A stretch of 64,000 nucleotides of DNA from Runella sp. (GCA_023254175.1 JALQYJ010000107.1:1-64000); one strand, 5' to 3'; counted from the stretch's first letter, positions 37,480 to 46,637 are shown. Translations and numbers: made by a program. Notes: generated from the sequence alone by a model not told the origin.

Positions 37480-37827
37480 CTATAAAACTCCGTTATTTTC
37501 GTCGGGGAAAACGATTTTTGGTTTGAAGGTCTTGGCTTCTTCTTCGGTCATCATTCCGTACGAAATGATAATGACGACGTCGCCCACTTGGGCTTTGCGG
37601 GCTGCAGCACCATTGAGGCAAATAATGCCCGTATTGCGCTCTCCTTTAATGACATACGTGATGAGCCGTTCGCCATTGTTATTGTTGACTACGTGTACTT
37701 GTTCGTTTTCCAAGATACCCGCCGCTTCCATGAGGGCTTCGTCGATGGTGATGCTTCCTACGTAATTGAGTTCGGCTTGCGTTACTTTAACACGGTGGAT
37801 TTTTGACTTAAAAAGGGTAACAAACAT
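37480..37827 (-). CDS. panD: Aspartate 1-decarboxylase
   Basis: A 115-residue PanD proenzyme, which makes beta-alanine for pantothenate and coenzyme A. Self-cleavage occurs at Gly24-Ser25 (NYVGSITID) to create the pyruvoyl group. [20 protein letters not shown] is the conserved C-terminal block. The length is normal. It follows panC by 34 bases, so both beta-alanine supply and its condensation are encoded together. Confidence 0.96.
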   Translation of the reverse strand: MFVTLFKSKIHRVKVTQAELNYVGSITIDEALMEAAGILENEQVHVVNNNNGERLITYVIKGERNTGIICLNGAAARKAQVGDVVIIISYGMMTEEEAKTFKPKIVFPDENNGVL

Positions 37828-37861
37828 TGTTGTTTGGATTGTTTTCGCGGCAAATTTCAGT

Positions 37862-38704
37862 CTAAAAAACTATATTATCAATCAAGCGGACTTTTCCAAG
37901 GTGGGCTGCAATACACAGCGCGGTTTGTCCTTCGGGTTGTAGCTTATTAACATCTTGCAGACTGAAAGCATTCACAATCTCAAAATATTCTAAACGAAAA
38001 GCGGGTTGTTGAGCAAAGTGTGTATTTATCCAGCCTTTTACTTCGGCGGGAGTTCGTCCAGACAACAGTTGTGATTTAGCGGTACTTAACCCCGCGTAAA
38101 TGTGAGGGGCAATGGCGCGCTCGTCGACTGTAAGGTTGCGATTGCGCGATGACATCGCCAGTCCGTCTGCTTCGCGAAGGGTAGGGTGAGGGTGAAGCTC
38201 TATTTGAAATCCTAAATCAATCATCATGCGGCGTACAACCGCCACTTGTTGTAAGTCTTTTTGGCCAAAATAGGTACGGTCGGGCTGAACGACGTTGAAC
38301 AATTTGGAGACAACGACGCCCACACCGTTGAAGTGACCAGGGCGAAATTTGCCTTCCATGACACGTTCCAAATCTCCAAAATCGAAGGTTAAAAGGGGCT
38401 TTTCAGGGTACATTTCTTGAACGGACGGCGCAAAAACGGTGTCGCAACCAATGGTTTGGAGCAATTCACAGTCGGTTTCTAGCGTACGAGGATACCGAGC
38501 GAGGTCGTCGGGGTTGTTAAACTGAATCGGGTTGACAAAAATACTGCAAACCGTCAGGTCGTTTTGGGCGTTGGATGCCTCAATGAGCGACAAATGTCCT
38601 TCGTGAAGCGCACCCATCGTGGGGACGAATCCAACAGATTTGCCTTGTGCCCGTTCAGCCAGCAAGTAGGCTCGCAAATCGGCTATAGTGGGGAAAATGT
38701 GCAT
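37862..38704 (-). CDS. panC: Pantothenate synthetase
   Basis: A 280-residue PanC, which joins pantoate and beta-alanine using ATP. The N-terminal [20 protein letters not shown] carries the HxGH motif; [39 protein letters not shown] and [15 protein letters not shown] are hallmark blocks. It lies upstream of panD and 9 bases after the DoxX gene. panB is not in the window. Confidence 0.97.
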   Translation of the reverse strand: MHIFPTIADLRAYLLAERAQGKSVGFVPTMGALHEGHLSLIEASNAQNDLTVCSIFVNPIQFNNPDDLARYPRTLETDCELLQTIGCDTVFAPSVQEMYPEKPLLTFDFGDLERVMEGKFRPGHFNGVGVVVSKLFNVVQPDRTYFGQKDLQQVAVVRRMMIDLGFQIELHPHPTLREADGLAMSSRNRNLTVDERAIAPHIYAGLSTAKSQLLSGRTPAEVKGWINTHFAQQPAFRLEYFEIVNAFSLQDVNKLQPEGQTALCIAAHLGKVRLIDNIVF

Positions 38705-38713
38705 TTTAGGTTT

Positions 38714-39073
38714 CTATTTCTTATAAATAAACCAAGCCCAAGCAATCAACACAAATTGAATGGGTAAGCGCACTAACGCGGCTTGGTGGCTACCAATGGC
38801 AGGTTTTTCTTTAAAAACATCGATGACGTGTAACGGCAAGAAAAGGAGCATTAGTACTAAGATGCCAAGCACTGCAAGTGGGCGAAAGCGGGGTACAAAT
38901 GTACTGGCTCCTACCGCAATTTCTAACAGACCTGCCATGTAGTTAATCGCTGCTTGGGGGAGGAAATCGGGAATGAATGGAAAAAACATGGCTGGCTTTA
39001 AAAAGTGACTAATGCCTGCAAAAATCATCACGGCTCCGAAGAGAAATATTAAAACCAGTTTTGCTTTTTTCAT
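38714..39073 (-). CDS. DoxX-family membrane protein
   Basis: A 119-residue protein with four predicted membrane helices and the DoxX-like pattern GISHFLKPAMFFPFIPDFLPQAAINYMAGLLEIAVGASTF. Function of these small membrane proteins is mostly unknown. It is the first gene of the minus-strand run leading into panC. Confidence 0.85.
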   Translation of the reverse strand: MKKAKLVLIFLFGAVMIFAGISHFLKPAMFFPFIPDFLPQAAINYMAGLLEIAVGASTFVPRFRPLAVLGILVLMLLFLPLHVIDVFKEKPAIGSHQAALVRLPIQFVLIAWAWFIYKK

Positions 39074-39173
39074 TTGCTTAGAAGTAGTTAATCGTTATTT
39101 ATTAACTGTATAATTGTGTTAAAACTCCGTCGGAACATTGTTTAAATCCATAGAAACTGTGTCTAATTTGTAC

Positions 39174-39212
39174 CATCCGTGTGCTATTTTCGGTGATTGT
39201 AGCACACGGATG
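39174..39212. terminator. Hairpin downstream of the M14 carboxypeptidase gene
   Basis: CATCCGTGTGCTA-13-TAGCACACGGATG, a perfect 13-bp stem about 50 bases after the stop of the minus-strand M14 gene. An A-run on the plus strand follows the right arm, so the T-tract is on the wrong side for a classical minus-strand terminator. Confidence 0.5.
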
Positions 39213-39262
39213 AAAAAAAAGCTTCGGATACAGTACGATTTCCCCGACTAGCACGCAGAAAG

Positions 39263-40534
39263 TTAATTTTTTAAAAATCCGTTGTCAACTTTCCAGTTTT
39301 TCTTATCCGAACGCAATTCGAAATTGGCACGGTCGCCTAGTTTTAGTACCACAGGTTTTCCGCTTTTAGGGTCGAGCAGTTGCGCTCCTTGGGCGTCGAT
39401 TTCTTCGATGCCATAAAACACCGACAAATCGCCGAAATCTTCGACGCTGCTGCGGTAGCTAAAGCCCATCGTATCGGCATTATTGGACTCGTTGCGGTTA
39501 ATGGCTATGTCAACGGTATAGCTCACCCCGTTGAGCTCCGTACGGGCGTTGCGGATGATGAGGTCAAAGTGGTTTTTCTCGTTTTGCGGGATTTTTTCGT
39601 AGTCGTTCCGATTCTGGCGAGTGTATGTTCCGTCGGCGATGGCTTCAAGCGCCGTCAAAATAGCGATAAAGTTCATCTTGCGTAAATACTGCTTTTCAGG
39701 GTCATTTTTATACCCGCCTGATTCGATGAGTACCAAACTCGTTCCCCATTTGGCAATGTTATCTCCGAAAGCCCTTGGCTCAAATTCGTCCGAATACCGA
39801 GCGATCTGATTGGGAATAAATTTCTGTAAATCGCGGTTCATCCCTACAATGAGCTGCATGGCCCGCTCTCGGACGGAGTTGATGGTACGTTCTTCGTTGT
39901 AAGCCGTTGCCAAAAACGAAATCGCGGCTACTTCTTTGGTGTTCCCCACGCTGTACCGAGGGCTTTGGTCGTGAAGGTTGAAGCCAACGAGTGGTTTAAG
40001 GGTTTGCTGAAGGTTTTTAAGCAGCTTCGACTCAGGGCATTGAAGACGCACGGCATCGCGGTTCATGTCGATTTCTTGGGCTGTACGGCGCTGCCAACGT
40101 TCGACCCCGTCGGGGTTGAGCATGGGTACAAAGTAAAGCGTACTTTTTTCCAAAAGCTTTTTACGAAGGTCGTCAAAACCATCGCTGCTGGCATTCAAGA
40201 AGTTAAAAATATCGAGCAAAGCCATCGTTGCGGTAGCTTCGTCGCCGTGCATTTGTGACCAAAGAAGCACAGGAGGCGCACCTTTTCCGTATTTGATTTG
40301 ATAAATTTCACGTCCTTCAAACGATTTGCCTGCTTCGCTTACTGCAAAATTAGGACTTGTTTTGAGGCGTTCGATGAGCGGCACTAAATGGCGATGCTTA
40401 AACTCGCGACGTACACTTACGCTTTTTTCTCGAAATAAATCGTGCGCGTCGAAAAGGCGCTGAGCGAGATTACTTTGGGCAATAATGGTTTCAGACATAC
40501 AAAAAAAAGAAACCACCAATAACAGGTGTTTCAT
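39263..40534 (-). CDS. Exported M14-family zinc carboxypeptidase
   Basis: A 423-residue protein with a signal peptide (MKHLLLVVSFFCMSETIIAQ) and a peptidase M14 catalytic domain. Zinc ligands are in LLWSQMHGDEATATM (HxxE) and the later GFNLHDQSPRYS; the catalytic Glu is probably in SLVLIESGGYKND. It should trim C-terminal residues from peptides or peptidoglycan in the periplasm. The C-terminal ~90 residues form a separate beta-rich tail. It is divergent from the GH-type gene. Confidence 0.9.
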   Translation of the reverse strand: MKHLLLVVSFFCMSETIIAQSNLAQRLFDAHDLFREKSVSVRREFKHRHLVPLIERLKTSPNFAVSEAGKSFEGREIYQIKYGKGAPPVLLWSQMHGDEATATMALLDIFNFLNASSDGFDDLRKKLLEKSTLYFVPMLNPDGVERWQRRTAQEIDMNRDAVRLQCPESKLLKNLQQTLKPLVGFNLHDQSPRYSVGNTKEVAAISFLATAYNEERTINSVRERAMQLIVGMNRDLQKFIPNQIARYSDEFEPRAFGDNIAKWGTSLVLIESGGYKNDPEKQYLRKMNFIAILTALEAIADGTYTRQNRNDYEKIPQNEKNHFDLIIRNARTELNGVSYTVDIAINRNESNNADTMGFSYRSSVEDFGDLSVFYGIEEIDAQGAQLLDPKSGKPVVLKLGDRANFELRSDKKNWKVDNGFLKN

Positions 40535-40559
40535 AATCTTAAAGGAGATATTGTGAAAA

Positions 40560-40588
40560 CTCCGCGAAAGTTCAGAACTTTCGCGGAG
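40560..40588. repeat. Palindrome (CTCCGCGAAAGTTC class)
   Basis: Perfect 14-base arms CTCCGCGAAAGTTC-A-GAACTTTCGCGGAG in the divergent intergenic region before the M14 gene. It shares the AAAGTT-nnn-AACTTT centre with elements at 43859 and 44802 but has a different, still complementary, outer stem. Confidence 0.8.
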
Positions 40589-40697
40589 GTTCGCAAATTA
40601 AGGCAATTCAAAACGGATTAATCTTGACAATTTAAGCTTCTGTCGGGCTAGTTCGTGTTTCTGTCGAGGCTTAAAATAATGGATTGTAGGGGTGTTG

Positions 40698-40705
40698 TAT
40701 ATTTG
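40698..40705 (+). promoter_or_regulatory. Bacteroidota -7 box (TATATTTG)
   Basis: TATATTTG matches TAnnTTTG 34 bases before the ATG of the glycosidase gene. No clear -33 TTTG was found. Confidence 0.5.
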
Positions 40706-40739
40706 TACTACTTTATTTAAAGATAATACAAATACTGCT

Positions 40740-43700
40740 ATGGCTAAAAAATATGTACCCTACTTGGGGCTTTTGGTGCTCATCTTTGTGTTTGGTTGCA
40801 GTAAAAAGGTTATTGAAACCAAAAAATTTGAACGCTTCAATCCCGTTACAGCCCTTACCAATAATTCATTTTTGAATCCTTCATCAGAGGATTTTCCGTG
40901 GGTAAGGTGGAACTTCCCGCCCGAAACAGCTGAGATTGGGGAATTAGAAAAACAACTCGTTGAATTAAAAGACGCAGGTATTGCAGGAGTAGAAATTGGC
41001 CAAGGTGGAGAGCCAACCCTGCCCCAAATTGAGGCGATTTTAAGAAAAGCCAATCAAATTGGCCTAAAAGTTAGTTTGAAATACAAAACGGGAGCGCCAA
41101 CCCCAGGAAGTTTTTTGGCCAAACATAACTACGTACGCAAAACACTAGCCGCCGCAGATACGCTGCTCCAAGCAGGAAGTAATTTCAATGATACGTTGCC
41201 AGGAAAAGGGACAATCCTTTCGGTACAGGCGTATGAAGTAGTAAGCCTACCCACAAAAGGCTCGAAAATAGTGACCATCAATCATGCTTCTGCGGTCAAC
41301 CTGACGGATAAAATAACACAAACCAATGCGACTGGCTTTTTTGGAGGAACGACAACGGGGCGTTTAACTTGGAAAACACCCGAGGGGAAAAATCAATGGG
41401 TATTGATTGTATTTCGAGTGCAGACAGTTGATCCTCAGCCCGAAGTGTTTAGTCGAGAAGGTACGGACTTACTTATTAAAGGATATGAATCTTATTGGAC
41501 TGATGCCATCAAGAACCTTCTAAGGCAGAACGGAGGCGGGGATATTTTTGTAGATTCTCACTCAATCGATGGTTTTGGAGCACCAAGTGATGTATGGAGT
41601 AGCAACATGACAAATGAGTTTAAAGCCCGAGCGGGTTATGATTTAATACCTCACTTGCCTGCTTTGATAGATGCTGGAATTGACCGAGTTTGGGGGCCAA
41701 GAGGAGGTGGGCTTGATATAGATCATTACTATACCTACAGTAACAAAACCGATACCCGGATTCGGGCTGATTACAACAAGGTCAGAACCGAACTATTTGT
41801 GGAGTATCGTATCAAGCCTTTTAGAGACTGGGCCAATAGCTATAATTTGGCACTTAGACTTCAACCAGAAGATGTACCAGTAGTAAACACGCCAGACCAA
41901 CTGGATGTGACTTATCACCTCGACCGCCCCGAACACGAAACCTTGGCGTCGGGGGATCAAATAGATGTGTACCGACCTATGGCGTCGGCCAATCACATCA
42001 GCGGAAATACGTGGTATTCTAATGAACTGGCAGCGGCTCGTTCGTTAAATTATGCCCAAACTTTTCAGGATATTATCGTGAGAATGAACAAATGCTTTGC
42101 CAGCGGGCAAACCAAAGGCGTGTACCACGTATATCCTTACACTTTCAATCCTAAGTCTGTATGGCCAGGCTATAATACATTTGCAGAGGCCAACTTTGCC
42201 AATAGCTGGGGGCCTCGAAATCCTATTTGGTTTACAGAAGCCAAGACAATCAATACTTGGATGGCTCGCAACGAACAGGTGTTGAAACAAGGTGTGGCAA
42301 AAATAGATGTGGCAGTATACATGCAAAACTATTCATTCCCAGCTCCTTTTGTGGCGGGGGTAGGAAATGTACGTTTTTGGAACGACTTGGCTTTGCAGCA
42401 AGAAGGTTTTACGTGGGATTATCTCAACCCAACGTTGTTGAATCTCCCTCAACTTACGGCTTCCAATAATCGCTTATATGAAAAAGGACCTGCGTATAAA
42501 GCGTTTATTTTGAACGGTTTTTTGCAGTCGGCTTCCGTATTTAATCCTGCTAAAAATACTCTCCCCGTAGCAACGGCTCAAAAGATTTTAATGCTTGCCA
42601 AACAAGGTCTTCCCGTAATCATTGTAGGACAGTTGCCATTTAATACGCCAAGTAACAAACCTGAAGAGGATGCAGTACTAAAGGCAGTATTGGAACAACT
42701 GATGTTGCAAAAAACAGTACACAAGGCGGCAACCGAAGCTGATGTACCCAAACTGCTAAAATCGTTGGGAATATTTCCTGCTTCAAATCCTGAAAAGCCA
42801 TCGAATTTGATGACGATGCGTCGCTACGACTCAGCGTCGAAAACGGATTATTACTTTTTGTATAACCAAGGTGATGACCAAATTCCTGCTACTCCCAATG
42901 CCAAAGAAGAACGTTATAAAGGCTTGACCACTACGCCAGGAAATATCTTCGAAGAACCTAAAACGGTTAGAGTAAAAGGCTTGAATTATGCCACAAAAAT
43001 AGGTTCTTCGCTAAAAACCCAAGTGATACTAGAAGGGGCTGGGCAGCCATTTTTGCTGAATGCTTGGTCGGGAGAAATAACTCCTATCGCTCATTATACA
43101 ACCGACGGTAAACAGGTAACTATGACCGTGGATTTGGCCGTGGATGAATCGATGCTTGTCGGTGTTACTCAGAATGCCACAAAGCTTGGCTTACCGATGG
43201 CAGATGTTTATGTCAACGAAACGAATGCCGACGGGGTGAGTCAAACATCGAATGGGGGAGTTTCAATCATTGCCACGAAAGCGGGGAATTATACAACGAA
43301 GCTGAGTAATGGACAAACCGTAAAAACGACCCTCGAAGCGCCACTTGATAAAATAGACCTTACGCAAGCAAAATGGAGCTTGAGTGTAGAAGACTGGCAA
43401 CCACAGCAAAAATATGGGACAACGGGTGCGGCTGGCGCGGAAACGTCAAAGTCGTTGATAACGTTGAATTTGAACTCATTACAACCTTGGCCAGACATTG
43501 CTGAGTTGAAAAATGCCTCAGGAGTAGGTACTTATAGCTATGCCTTGAATCTTCCAATGGCGTGGAATAACAGTGATCATGGAGCCACCCTTAGCCTTGG
43601 GCAAGTCGTAGATGCGTTTACGTTAAGAGTAAATGGTCAACTTATTCCTACTGACCAACTTAGTGCCAAAGTTGATTTAGGAAGTAGTTTAAAGGCAGGG

Positions 43701-43856
43701 GAGAATAAGATAGAAATTCGGGTTTCAACAACCCTCAACAATCGACTTCATACGCTGAATAAAGCTGTCGCCGACCGAGGTATCATTCAAGAATATGGAT
43801 TGGTGGGCCCTGTGATTTTTCAACCGTACAAAAAAGCGACTATTTGGTCGAAGTAA
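40740..43856 (+). CDS. Large lipoprotein glycoside hydrolase, GH106 (alpha-L-rhamnosidase)-like
   Basis: A 1038-residue exported protein whose signal ends in a lipobox (FVFGC, Cys about 19), so it is surface- or periplasm-anchored. The N-terminal barrel region (NFPPETAEIGELEKQLVELKDAGIAGVEIGQGG) and SHSIDGFGAPSDVWSSNMTNEFKARAGYDLIPHLPAL resemble GH106-type rhamnosidases, and the C-terminal ~120 residues look like a carbohydrate-binding jelly roll (GTYSYALNLPMAWNNSDHGATLSLG). The track ORF starts earlier; the ATG at 40740 gives the lipoprotein signal. No SusC/SusD genes are adjacent, so it is not part of a visible polysaccharide locus. Confidence 0.8.
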   Translation: MAKKYVPYLGLLVLIFVFGCSKKVIETKKFERFNPVTALTNNSFLNPSSEDFPWVRWNFPPETAEIGELEKQLVELKDAGIAGVEIGQGGEPTLPQIEAILRKANQIGLKVSLKYKTGAPTPGSFLAKHNYVRKTLAAADTLLQAGSNFNDTLPGKGTILSVQAYEVVSLPTKGSKIVTINHASAVNLTDKITQTNATGFFGGTTTGRLTWKTPEGKNQWVLIVFRVQTVDPQPEVFSREGTDLLIKGYESYWTDAIKNLLRQNGGGDIFVDSHSIDGFGAPSDVWSSNMTNEFKARAGYDLIPHLPALIDAGIDRVWGPRGGGLDIDHYYTYSNKTDTRIRADYNKVRTELFVEYRIKPFRDWANSYNLALRLQPEDVPVVNTPDQLDVTYHLDRPEHETLASGDQIDVYRPMASANHISGNTWYSNELAAARSLNYAQTFQDIIVRMNKCFASGQTKGVYHVYPYTFNPKSVWPGYNTFAEANFANSWGPRNPIWFTEAKTINTWMARNEQVLKQGVAKIDVAVYMQNYSFPAPFVAGVGNVRFWNDLALQQEGFTWDYLNPTLLNLPQLTASNNRLYEKGPAYKAFILNGFLQSASVFNPAKNTLPVATAQKILMLAKQGLPVIIVGQLPFNTPSNKPEEDAVLKAVLEQLMLQKTVHKAATEADVPKLLKSLGIFPASNPEKPSNLMTMRRYDSASKTDYYFLYNQGDDQIPATPNAKEERYKGLTTTPGNIFEEPKTVRVKGLNYATKIGSSLKTQVILEGAGQPFLLNAWSGEITPIAHYTTDGKQVTMTVDLAVDESMLVGVTQNATKLGLPMADVYVNETNADGVSQTSNGGVSIIATKAGNYTTKLSNGQTVKTTLEAPLDKIDLTQAKWSLSVEDWQPQQKYGTTGAAGAETSKSLITLNLNSLQPWPDIAELKNASGVGTYSYALNLPMAWNNSDHGATLSLGQVVDAFTLRVNGQLIPTDQLSAKVDLGSSLKAGENKIEIRVSTTLNNRLHTLNKAVADRGIIQEYGLVGPVIFQPYKKATIWSK

Positions 43857-43858
43857 GC

Positions 43859-43893
43859 AACCTTTGGCAAAGTTCAAAACTTTGCCAAAGGTT
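43859..43893. repeat. Palindrome (AACCTTTGGCAAAGTT class) after the glycosidase gene
   Basis: Perfect 16-base arms AACCTTTGGCAAAGTT-CAA-AACTTTGCCAAAGGTT directly after the glycosidase stop. It is immediately followed by the open but start-less DUF6973-like remnant. Confidence 0.8.
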
Positions 43894-43896
43894 TAA

Positions 43897-44401
43897 GGTT
43901 TTTCTTTTATACCTACGTATAATAACGCTGTTGCTGTCAATGGGATATTTAGTTTGTTTAATTACCTTAATCAAAACTTTGGTTTAAATATTGCTGAACA
44001 AAATTTTTATAGCACGTTCCCTTGGGTAATTCCTCAAGCAATTCTAGATGAGGCAGATGTAAGGAATAAAATGAGCGAAATCTATTGCGGGGATGATATG
44101 GTTAATCATTATAATGGTAGCGCATTTAAACATGCCTATTTTTCTGCTGATATAGCTAGAACGATGGGACAAGTACACGAAGATAGGGAGTCTTGCATTA
44201 CATGCTCAAATGGACTTGTATAATAACGAATTAGGTATTCAAATTGCATCAGAATTGCCCAGTTCTGCGGGAGATGAAGCCTTAAAAAATGCTATTCTTA
44301 CTGCAATTATAAATGGTAATGGAAGGCGAATAGCTTTATTAAATGATGGTGCAACGCTAAATTTCATGTTTCCGACAGATGATTCTAATAGGTGTTGGTA
44401 G
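43897..44401 (+). pseudogene. Remnant of a DUF6973-like domain with a frameshift
   Basis: Two frames together read as one domain. The first, open from 43897 without a proper start, has YNNAVAVNGIFSLFNYLNQ… and NGSAFKHAYFSADIARTMGQVHE. The second picks up at ~44190 with LALHAQMDLYNNELGIQIASEL, ending at 44401. The combination HAYFSA … HE … MDLYNN..G resembles DUF6973-type domains found at the C-termini of large secreted proteins. One frameshift near 44180-44195 separates them, and the 5' end is missing. The region is visibly richer in A+T than its neighbours, suggesting acquired DNA. Confidence 0.6.
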
Positions 44402-44803
44402 AAAAAATATTTTTTTGGGGGAGTTATTCCACTTGCTTCTTTCACAGTTAGTTGTATTTCTACTACGACTGATGTCTATCATATTGAAAATGCAAGTGAA
44501 AAACGAAACTTTACTCCTTTTGTAATGAGTCCTCGTTCATCATTTTACTGCCTGCATGTAAAAGGGGAAATAAATGGCGCGGCCGAATTGCATTTTTTGT
44601 TACCAAATCATGATTTTAGTAAAGGGCCGACATGTGATGATTACCACGTAAAGTTAGATTCGGGCAAAGTGGATAAATATATACAAGGGGATTATTTTGG
44701 AGGATTTGAGCGACCCAATATCTTTTATCTACCTTGCAACGTCACAAAAGGCCATTTGAACATTGAAATTGCTTTTAATAAAGATTTGAGAAACAACAAG
44801 TGA
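44402..44803 (+). pseudogene. Lipoprotein-like gene without a start codon
   Basis: An open frame follows the TAG that ends the remnant: KKYFFGGVIPLASFTVSC… then ISTTTDVYHIENASEKRN and the 92-codon ORF of the track. The first residues look like a lipoprotein signal ending at a Cys, and the stop codon TAG sits exactly where an ATG would be expected (TAG AAA AAA TAT). A lost start codon is likely, or translation begins at the ATG at 44525. No family is recognised. Its place after a toxin-like remnant hints at a former immunity gene (inference). Confidence 0.45.
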
Positions 44804-44844
44804 TTTACCTTCTCGAAAGTTTAGAACTTTCGAGAAGGTAAATC
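44802..44844. repeat. Palindrome (GATTTACCTTCTCGAAAGTT class)
   Basis: Perfect 20-base arms around the loop TAG, overlapping the stop of the preceding remnant and lying just before the convergent proA stop. Centre AAAGTT-TAG-AACTTT as in the elements at 40560 and 43859. Probably also a bidirectional terminator. Confidence 0.8.
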
Positions 44845-44872
44845 CAAAACTTTCGGGAAAATTGTAGCTTTA

Positions 44873-46126
44873 TCACCATCTCACCTGTCCATTACCCACC
44901 ACAACCCACTTCTCTGTTATGAGTTTTTCGAGGGCAAAAGGGCCGCGGGCGTGGAGTTTTTGGGTAGAAATACCAATTTCAGCCCCAAGGCCAAACACAC
45001 CTCCGTCGGTAAAACGCGTGGAAGCATTGGCATAGACGGCTGCCGCATCCACTTCGGCTAGGAAGCGGTCAACAGCTGCTTGGTTTTGGGAAACAATGGC
45101 TTCGGAGTGGCGCGATGAGTAGTTCTGAATGTGTGAAAGCGCTTCGTCTAGGCTGTCAACTACTTTTACGGCTAGTTTATAATCCAAAAACTCGCGTCCA
45201 AAATCTTGGGGTTGAGCGTGTTGAAGTTTGGGGTAAGAGATGCCTTCAAAAATCGGATACGACGCATCGTCGGCGTACACTTCTACGTTCCACTTGATAA
45301 AATCGTCGTTGAGCATAGGCAAAAACTCAGCAGCGATGGCGCGGTCAACAATCAGGCAATCCATTGAGTTGCAGACTGAAGGCCGCGAGACGCGCGCATT
45401 GACCACAATATCACGGGCTTTGGCAAGGTCAGCCGTGGACTCAATGTAGCCGTGACATACCCCCGCACCCGTTTCGATGGTGGGAATCAAGGAGTTTTTA
45501 CGCACAAACTGAATCAACGACTCCGAACCGCGCGGAATGATAATATCGACATATCGCGTGGCCGTGAGCAATTCGGTCACAAACTGACGGTCGGTAGGAA
45601 GCAACATCACGGCGCTGGTGTCCACCCCTGCTTCTTGCAGTGCTTGGTGAATCAAACCGACCAAACAACGATTGGAGAAATCTGCCTCTTTACCACCCTT
45701 CAGCACACACGCATTGCCCGAACGCAAACACAACGAGGCTACGTCCACCGTCACGTTGGGGCGCGACTCGTAGATAGCTCCTACGACTCCCAACGGTACA
45801 GTAATTTTCTTGAGTTTAAGCTCTTGTTCAATCTCTCGTTCCAACAACACCTGCCCCGACGGGTCGGGCAACAGCGCTACGTCGCGGAGGCTGTCGGCTA
45901 GTCCCTGAATCCGTTTTTCGTTTAAAAACAAACGGTCTTTTTTCGGGTCGCCATCGGGCATTCGCTCCATGTCTTTCTGGTTTTCGGCCATAATCAGCGC
46001 TTGGTGTTCTAGCAGCAAATCGGCGAGGCGATTGAGCAAGGCCGTTTTTTGCTCGCTAGTCAAGCGACGCACTTGCGCAGCGGCTTGTTGCGTGGCTTGA
46101 AGTTGGGGTACGATGGTAGTTGTCAT
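44873..46126 (-). CDS. proA: Gamma-glutamyl phosphate reductase
   Basis: A 417-residue aldehyde dehydrogenase-fold enzyme that reduces gamma-glutamyl phosphate in proline synthesis. LGVVGAIYESRPNVTVDVASLCLRSGNACVLKGGKEA is the N-terminal signature, VSRPSVCNSMDCLIVD holds the catalytic Cys, and TRFTDGGVFGLGAEIGISTQKLHARGPFALEKL is the C-terminal block. The track ORF starts at an upstream ATG; MTTTIVPQLQATQQAA at 46126 fits family length. proB is not adjacent. Its upstream region is shared with blaI and includes an operator copy. Confidence 0.95.
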   Translation of the reverse strand: MTTTIVPQLQATQQAAAQVRRLTSEQKTALLNRLADLLLEHQALIMAENQKDMERMPDGDPKKDRLFLNEKRIQGLADSLRDVALLPDPSGQVLLEREIEQELKLKKITVPLGVVGAIYESRPNVTVDVASLCLRSGNACVLKGGKEADFSNRCLVGLIHQALQEAGVDTSAVMLLPTDRQFVTELLTATRYVDIIIPRGSESLIQFVRKNSLIPTIETGAGVCHGYIESTADLAKARDIVVNARVSRPSVCNSMDCLIVDRAIAAEFLPMLNDDFIKWNVEVYADDASYPIFEGISYPKLQHAQPQDFGREFLDYKLAVKVVDSLDEALSHIQNYSSRHSEAIVSQNQAAVDRFLAEVDAAAVYANASTRFTDGGVFGLGAEIGISTQKLHARGPFALEKLITEKWVVVGNGQVRW

Positions 46127-46188
46127 AATGAATAAATTGAGCTGCAAATGTCCTGAAAATCGCTCGAAATACCACATAAAAAAGCTAA

Positions 46189-46204
46189 TACGAAACGTTT
46201 CGTA
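46189..46204. promoter_or_regulatory. BlaI-type operator copy 1
   Basis: TACGAAACGTTTCGTA, a perfect 16-base palindrome, 63 bases upstream of proA and 65 bases before the blaI-like ATG. Confidence 0.75.
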
Positions 46205-46211
46205 TAAAAAA

Positions 46212-46243
46212 TTTGGTAATACGAAGCATTTCGTATATATTTG
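46212..46243 (+). promoter_or_regulatory. Promoter of the blaI-blaR1-like operon
   Basis: TTTG (46212-46215), a 20-base spacer, then TATATTTG (46236-46243): a full match to the Bacteroidota -33/-7 pattern. Operator 2 fills the spacer and operator 3 starts two bases downstream. Confidence 0.75.
46220..46235. promoter_or_regulatory. BlaI-type operator copy 2
   Basis: TACGAAGCATTTCGTA: TACGAA and TTCGTA half-sites around GCAT. It lies between the -33 and -7 elements, so occupation should block transcription. It starts 31 bases after copy 1. Confidence 0.75.
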
Positions 46244-46244
46244 C

Positions 46245-46260
46245 TACGAAATTATTCGTA
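46245..46260. promoter_or_regulatory. BlaI-type operator copy 3
   Basis: TACGAAATTATTCGTA: the same half-sites around ATTA, starting 25 bases after copy 2 and ending 8 bases before the ATG. Confidence 0.75.
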
Positions 46261-46268
46261 CTTAGACT

Positions 46269-46637
46269 ATGAAACCAACAGACTCCGAACTTAAAATCTT
46301 ACAAGTGCTTTGGCAAGAAGGCCCTTGTACTGTACGGCAGGTCAACGAGCGTTTGACTGAAAACCGCGACGTGGGTTACACCACCACCCTCAAATTAATG
46401 CAAATCATGTACGAAAAGGGGCTACTGACGCGGGTAGAAGACGCCCGCTCACACGTATATAAAGCCAACGTGAGCGAAGAAGCAACCCAAGCTACGCTGC
46501 TTGAGCGATTTGTGGGTACGGCCTTTCGGGGGTCGGCCAGCAAGCTGGTCATGCAAGCACTTGGTTCGCATAAAACCACCCCTGCTGAATTGGATGAAAT
46601 TCGTAAACTCTTAGACCAAATCGAACAACAGCCATGA
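46269..46637 (+). CDS. BlaI/MecI/CopY-family transcriptional repressor
   Basis: A 122-residue winged-helix repressor: PTDSELKILQVLWQEGPCTVRQVNERLTENRDVGYTTTLKLMQIMYEKGLLTRVEDARSHVYKA is the DNA-binding domain, followed by a short dimerisation/cleavage-prone region. Such repressors leave DNA when cut by a BlaR1-type protease. Its last bases overlap the next gene (ATGA). Three palindromic sites surround its promoter, supporting autorepression. What the system senses is not known. Confidence 0.95.
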   Translation: MKPTDSELKILQVLWQEGPCTVRQVNERLTENRDVGYTTTLKLMQIMYEKGLLTRVEDARSHVYKANVSEEATQATLLERFVGTAFRGSASKLVMQALGSHKTTPAELDEIRKLLDQIEQQP

